Assembly: GCA_000708525.1 (NCBI GenBank)
Contig: JMRP01000012.1
Location: forward strand, 1-61,937
Reading direction: 5' to 3'
Length of the DNA: 61,937 nt
From: Cyanobium sp. CACIAM 14
GTDB taxonomy: Bacteria > Cyanobacteriota > Cyanobacteriia > PCC-6307 > Cyanobiaceae
The position numbers and the translations under genes are program-made. A model generated the notes under the pieces. That model was not told the origin of the DNA, ran no database searches, and saw nothing but the letters and a program-made list of their open reading frames with translations. Numbering within the stretch: the stretch's first letter is position 1; each line of letters begins with the position of its first letter. Below are positions 58,384 to 61,937 of this stretch, piece by piece.

Positions 58384-59429
58384 CCGCCCCGATCCTCTGG
58401 CGGGTCGCTGGCTCGCATGTCGCCGTCCTCCGTGGCTTCAGGAACCGCGATGCCCAGGTGCTGCTGACCCTGTTCCCGCCCAAGCCAGCACCAGGGCAAC
58501 CCCGTGGCGGGTCCACCTACTACCCGGCCACGGCGGGGGACGTCCTGGCCCAGCACCAACCCCTGGTGCAGGTGGTGGAGGGGGACTTGCAGCGCCGCCC
58601 TGGCTACTCGCTGGGGCTTGTGGTCAATGAGGCCGACCAGCACCCCGAGGGCTGGCAGCCGAGCCCTGAGACAGGCCGCGCATGGGGCTCACGGAACGGT
58701 CACATCAACACGGCCATGTGGTTGTTCTCCGAGTGCGACCAGGAGGGCCTCGACCAGGAGGAGCAGCTACTGCTCGCCCAGCGTGTCTATGGCGCGGATC
58801 CGTCGCTGGTGATCGCCACCGGCGGGAAGTCGTTGCACTGCTACTACCGCCTCGCCGAACCGGTGACGGCAGAGCGGTTCACCGATCTGCAGAAGCTCGT
58901 GATCGCCGTCTACGAGCACCTGGAGCCTGGCTGCAGCGTCGATCGCTCACTGGCGAAACCGGCGCAGGTGATGCGACTGGCGGGGGCCCTGCATCCCCGC
59001 ACCGGCCGGTATGCCGTCATCCATGCCGCCAGTGACACGGTCCTGGACCCCGTCGCACTGGAGGCCCGCCTGCAGGCCCTCCTGCCGGCTTCCAGACCGC
59101 GCCCGGTGCCCTCTCCCCACCGACCGCCCACGACCCCGTATGGCCGCCCCGGAGGCCCCCGGAAGCGGACGCTGCAGGACGTCATCGCAGCGATGGGGCG
59201 AGTTCCGTCCTTCGCATCGGGCTGCGGTCAGCGGGAGCAGTTCCTGCGCTTCCAGGCTGCCGTTCGGCACGCGGTCCGGGAGGCCGGCAGCACGGACCAG
59301 CAAGCCCTGGCCCTGGTGCAGGCCCACTCCCCCGGCGTTCTCGATGCCGAGGACTACTTCCGCACCGACTGGACACAGATCAGCGCCGGGACCCTGTTCT
59401 TCATGGCCCGGCAGGAGGGTCACTCATGA
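58380..59429 (+). CDS. Primase-like replication protein (AEP-type motifs)
   Basis: A 349-residue protein with the three catalytic motifs of archaeo-eukaryotic primases in order: E118-x-D120 (SECD), S151-x-H153 (GGKSLHCYY) and an Asp at 188 (SVDRS), followed by KPAQVMRLAGALHP as in phage and plasmid RepB-type primases. The C-terminal third is helical and may bind a partner. ATGA overlaps tie it to the J-domain gene and to the helicase gene. Confidence 0.78.
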   Translation: MTAPILWRVAGSHVAVLRGFRNRDAQVLLTLFPPKPAPGQPRGGSTYYPATAGDVLAQHQPLVQVVEGDLQRRPGYSLGLVVNEADQHPEGWQPSPETGRAWGSRNGHINTAMWLFSECDQEGLDQEEQLLLAQRVYGADPSLVIATGGKSLHCYYRLAEPVTAERFTDLQKLVIAVYEHLEPGCSVDRSLAKPAQVMRLAGALHPRTGRYAVIHAASDTVLDPVALEARLQALLPASRPRPVPSPHRPPTTPYGRPGGPRKRTLQDVIAAMGRVPSFASGCGQREQFLRFQAAVRHAVREAGSTDQQALALVQAHSPGVLDAEDYFRTDWTQISAGTLFFMARQEGHS

Positions 59430-60769
59430 CCACCATCAACGACGCCGAGGCCCGGATGCTGGCCGCCGCCAACATCAACCCGGAGGACTACAACCCCTCC
59501 ACCAACGGCAACGGGAAGGCCCCCCGGCCCGAGGACCTTTCCCATGAGGAACGGCTGGAGCTGGTCCATGCACGCGCCAGCGAACTACTGGAGCGGAAGG
59601 TCCCGGTAACGAATCGAATCCCGTTGCTACGGGCCTTCGCTAGCGATCACCACCTGCGCCTGATCGATAAGGAATTGGCGGCGGCAATTTGGAAAGCCCG
59701 CCGAGATGCTCGGGGCCCCACCGACGCCGTGGAACCTGGTGAGGACCTGGGCGCCGAACCGGATTGGCTCTGGGTAGGGCTGCTGCTGGTGGCCTGTTTC
59801 AACCTGCTCGTGGGGCTCCCCAAGTCAGGGAAGACCAGCGTCATCGTGGACATGATCGCCCGCTGGGCCGAGGGGGCCACCGAGTACCTGGGCCAGGCAT
59901 TGATCGGCCCCTGCCCACCGGTCCTGCTGGTAGGGGTGGACATGCCCAGCGGTGACTGGACGCGACTGCTCAGGCAAGTGGGACTCATCCCACCCGACTC
60001 CCGCACCTTCGGCGCGCCGATTGTTGGACTGTTCCACAAGGGGCGCCCGCTCACCCTCGACCCGGAAGGCATCGAGAAGATCGCCGACTACGCGGAACGC
60101 CACCCGAGGCTCCTGATCCTCCTGGATTCGTACGCGGAGTTGGTCAAGGGCCTGGGGCTGGAGGAGAAGGACGCGGACTTCGCCGAGCCGATGAGCGACC
60201 TGATGGAGGCCGTCGCACCGTTCGGCTCGACCCTGGTGCTGGTGCACCACGCGGGGAAGGCCATGGCCGGCGGGAACGTCAGCCTGGCCTCACGCGGCAC
60301 CACGGCGCTCCCGGGCCTCAGTTCTCAGAACCTGGGACTGGCGCCGGCCTGCCGTAACGAGAACTGGTGGGAGGACCGGCGGCGGATCCTCTCCTCCGAT
60401 GGCCGCGGCGGCGAGCCGGTCAACCTGCTCGTCGAGCGCGTGGATGGCGTCTGGCACTGTCTGGGATCCCCCGTTGACATGCACCGGCAGATGCGGGTGG
60501 AGGCCGCCGAGGAGAAGCTCAACGACCGGCAGTACGAGGTGCTGGCACTGGTCAGGGAGCAGTGGGCCCAGAACCAGCGTCGTACCACTGCTGCAGAGGC
60601 CGCTGCTGCCCTTCGGCTGCGGGGTAAGCCGGGCCAGGACACTGCCCACAGGATCCTCAACCAGTTGTTCCGGAAGGGGGTGCTCGACAAGGTCAGCGTG
60701 GCCACCCTCAACGGCCGCCAGGACGTGTTCTGGCCGGTCGGTGAGGACCCGGGGATGGAGGGACCATGA
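59426..60769 (+). CDS. RecA/RepA-fold replicative helicase (AAA_25)
   Basis: A 447-residue ATPase. The Walker A is GLPKSGKTS (130-138), Walker B is LLILLDSYAEL, and VLVHHAGKAM carries the sensor His typical of RepA/DnaB-like helicases. A C-terminal winged-helix region (about 370-440) could bind origin DNA. With the primase it makes a minimal replication module. It lies directly before the TGCATC repeat array, the likely binding region for such a protein. Confidence 0.85.
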   Translation: MTTINDAEARMLAAANINPEDYNPSTNGNGKAPRPEDLSHEERLELVHARASELLERKVPVTNRIPLLRAFASDHHLRLIDKELAAAIWKARRDARGPTDAVEPGEDLGAEPDWLWVGLLLVACFNLLVGLPKSGKTSVIVDMIARWAEGATEYLGQALIGPCPPVLLVGVDMPSGDWTRLLRQVGLIPPDSRTFGAPIVGLFHKGRPLTLDPEGIEKIADYAERHPRLLILLDSYAELVKGLGLEEKDADFAEPMSDLMEAVAPFGSTLVLVHHAGKAMAGGNVSLASRGTTALPGLSSQNLGLAPACRNENWWEDRRRILSSDGRGGEPVNLLVERVDGVWHCLGSPVDMHRQMRVEAAEEKLNDRQYEVLALVREQWAQNQRRTTAAEAAAALRLRGKPGQDTAHRILNQLFRKGVLDKVSVATLNGRQDVFWPVGEDPGMEGP

Positions 60770-60806
60770 CCTCCCCTCCGGCTGTAAGTGGTCTTCCCCT
60801 GCGGGG

Positions 60807-61091
60807 TGCATCTTGTGCATCTTCTGCATCTACTCCTGCAGCGCAAGGGGTTTCGGGCGTGGATTGCTCTGGGGTGGGGTGCATCTTGTGCATCTTCCCT
60901 TTCAGGGACTGGGATCTGCGGGGTTGGTTGGGTGGTCGCCGTCGCCGCTTCACCTCTTCCAGCACCCTCCCTCCCACCGATAAACCCAGTCACCGCAAGG
61001 GAAGATGCACATGATGCAGCAAGCTGCACCCTTGCCCTCCCCTGAGATCGCAGTCGTACCAAGGGAAGATGCACATGATGCAGAAGATGCA
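60807..61091. repeat. Mirror-symmetric array of ten TGCATC iterons
   Basis: Ten copies of TGCATC lie in four blocks, always with a 9-bp period: three at 60807, 60816 and 60825; two at 60880 and 60889; then in reverse orientation two at 61004 and 61013; and three at 61068, 61077 and 61086. The gap between the outer and inner block is exactly 49 bp on both sides, and the centre is 109 bp. The first two blocks share a 22-bp exact repeat, the last two a 23-bp exact repeat. It follows the helicase gene, suggesting a replication origin; a terminase packaging site or an operator are alternatives. No convincing gene overlaps it. Confidence 0.85.
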
Positions 61092-61276
61092 CCCTCCCGG
61101 GAAAGACGGGTAGCAGCAGAGTCCCTGGCCCGCGCCTTCCACGGGACGGTCGTCACGGACACCGCTGGCGAGCTCCCCACCCGCTCCACCGCCGACCAGC
61201 GATTCCCCAGCTGCGGGCCCCGGACCCGTGGCTCCCGTCCCCCCACCAGCGCATCCCCTACGGCTCGGCCATCGAG

Positions 61277-61429
61277 ATGTTCGACATCGACCTGGACGGC
61301 CAGAACGGCTGCTGGCGCACCGGCTGGACATTCCTCCACTGGCTCGCTCCAGGCATCGCCCTGGTGGCCCTCGGTGTTCGCCGCCGCAGGGTGCTAGCGG
61401 ATTGCATCCGTCTCCCCGCTGCCCCTTGA
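61277..61429 (+). CDS. Possible small membrane protein (weak)
   Basis: A 50-codon frame beginning MFDIDLDGQNGCW, with a hydrophobic stretch (FLHWLAPGIALVALGV) followed by four Arg. Its composition looks more protein-like than the other frames here, and the frame stays open upstream, but there is no recognised family and no clear ribosome-binding site. The region 60770-61542 otherwise holds only the repeat array. Confidence 0.25.
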   Translation: MFDIDLDGQNGCWRTGWTFLHWLAPGIALVALGVRRRRVLADCIRLPAAP

Positions 61430-61542
61430 CCTGCCCCTCCAGCAAACCCTCCGCGTCATCCCCGTATGACCCCCACATGCTCTTCCACGGCCCACCAAGC
61501 CCAACTCCCTTCGCGTTGTCGTGACCGCCCAAGGCCGGCAGC

Positions 61543-61937
61543 ATGGGGAGCAGTCCAGATCCGATGCCGCCACCTGCCATGACGCCCCCTGAGGTGCCTG
61601 CTGTGGCGATACCTGGCGTAGGTGGTGGGAGGCCCATCGCCGCCGTCCGCGATCAGCGGGTCGCAGAGGTGGTGAAACTTCTGCTCGCTGGTAAGCGCCG
61701 GAGCGACGTGGTCGAGATGGCCCGTGAGCAGTGGGGCCTCTCCAGCCGCAGCGCCGATCGCCTACTGGCGGATGCAAGATCTCAGATACGGGCGGACTGG
61801 GATCTTCAGAGACCCGACATGCTGGCCCAGCTGCTCTCTCAACTCGCCGATCTCTACAAGCAGTCCAAGGACCGAGGGAATTACTGCGTCGCCCTCGGTG
61901 CCTTGAATTCTGCAGCCAAGTTGGCTGGGCTGATCTA
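61543..61937 (+). CDS. Terminase small subunit-like protein (3' truncated by window end)
   Basis: At least 131 residues, still open at the window edge. After a Pro-rich leader it has a helix-turn-helix region, VRDQRVAEVVKLLLAGKRRSDVVEMAREQWGLSSRSADRLLADA, then two helices (LAQLLSQLADLYKQSKDRGNY, ALGALNSAAKLAGL). The order of a DNA-binding fold with a WGLSSR-type turn and helical oligomerisation segments is that of phage TerS. The start is the ATG at 61543; one seven codons further is possible. In satellites a lone TerS redirects packaging of helper-phage capsids. Confidence 0.72.
   Translation, partial: MGSSPDPMPPPAMTPPEVPAVAIPGVGGGRPIAAVRDQRVAEVVKLLLAGKRRSDVVEMAREQWGLSSRSADRLLADARSQIRADWDLQRPDMLAQLLSQLADLYKQSKDRGNYCVALGALNSAAKLAGLI

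Larger units (their letters stand above)
56403..61937 (+). mobile_element. tRNA-Val-integrated satellite-like element (left end; right end outside window)
   Basis: Everything from the tRNA 3' end to the window edge behaves as one element: a tyrosine recombinase beside the tRNA, an excisionase-like protein, a J-domain mini protein, a primase and a helicase in an operon with ATGA/TGATG overlaps, a mirror-symmetric repeat array, and a terminase small-subunit-like gene. All genes run in the same direction. This layout matches phage-inducible islands and the tycheposons described from marine picocyanobacteria. The right attachment site and any further cargo are not visible. Confidence 0.82.

Noticed and set aside
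60766-61014. An 82-codon frame with an ATGA overlap at the helicase stop
   Set aside because: The overlap is attractive, but the frame runs through the iterons, its residues are low-complexity Ala/Ser/Cys, and the repeats explain it better.
60807-61091. CRISPR array
   Set aside because: The repeats are 6-9 bp without 30-40 bp unique spacers, they change orientation, and no cas genes are near.

Overview
The window looks like the chromosome of a high-GC cyanobacterium of the Cyanobium/freshwater-brackish Synechococcus type. The evidence is a complete urea system (urtABCDE, ureABCDEFG), formamidase, a nitrate-reductase-associated protein, two exported proteins with cyanobacterial PEP-CTERM-like tails, GlgP, and many tightly overlapping genes with ATGA, GTGA or TTGA junctions. 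The assignment rests on gene content and composition, not on a marker gene.

Layout. (1) 1-3100 is an accessory region: an AT-rich class III nucleotidyl cyclase gene, an attC-like palindrome, an integron integrase (intI) and a truncated Bcr/CflA transporter. (2) 3101-8541 holds an exported PEP-CTERM-like protein, an FdhF/YdeP-type molybdoenzyme, moaA, mobA and a nitrate-reductase-associated gene, so it is a molybdenum-enzyme neighbourhood. (3) 8564-12644 holds a TetR regulator, an EmrA/EmrB-like efflux pair and a cupin-like gene, with two palindromes that may be operators. (4) 12658-14790 is a PAS-PAS-GGDEF-EAL protein. (5) 15017-22967 is a five-gene same-strand run (ATP-grasp, alpha-E, transglutaminase, glgP, DUF2126) that resembles known but poorly understood peptide-ligase/transglutaminase clusters, with glycogen phosphorylase inserted. 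(6) 23159-25259 holds a PilZ protein, a second PEP-CTERM-like protein and an HpsJ-like membrane protein. (7) 25244-40447 is the urea/amide nitrogen block: ureDABC leftward, ureEF and ureG rightward, then urtABCDE, then leftward fmdA and fmdB. An ABC substrate-binding protein and an Mla-type lipid-transport pair sit inside the urease genes. (8) 40572-56215 is mostly housekeeping: pabB/pabC, queC, an ecotin, queE, pyrG, dps, aspS, gcvT, speB/speE, a secreted carbonic anhydrase, arfB and mazG.

(9) From the tRNA-Val(UAC) gene at 56331 to the right edge lies an integrated mobile element. It has a tyrosine recombinase directly beside the tRNA, a small excisionase-like protein, a mini J-domain protein, an archaeo-eukaryotic-type primase, a RecA/RepA-type helicase, a mirror-symmetric array of ten TGCATC repeats, and the start of a phage terminase small-subunit-like gene cut by the window end. 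This is the architecture of a phage satellite (PICI- or tycheposon-like), and it is the most interesting part of the window.

How the genes work together: UrtABCDE imports urea, UreABC splits it to ammonia and CO2 using nickel delivered by UreDEFG, and FmdA can release ammonia from formamide. MoaA and MobA make cofactor for molybdoenzymes such as FdhF and, presumably, a nitrate reductase outside the window. PabB and PabC make p-aminobenzoate for folate. SpeB and SpeE form a polyamine pair. No CRISPR array or rRNA was seen.
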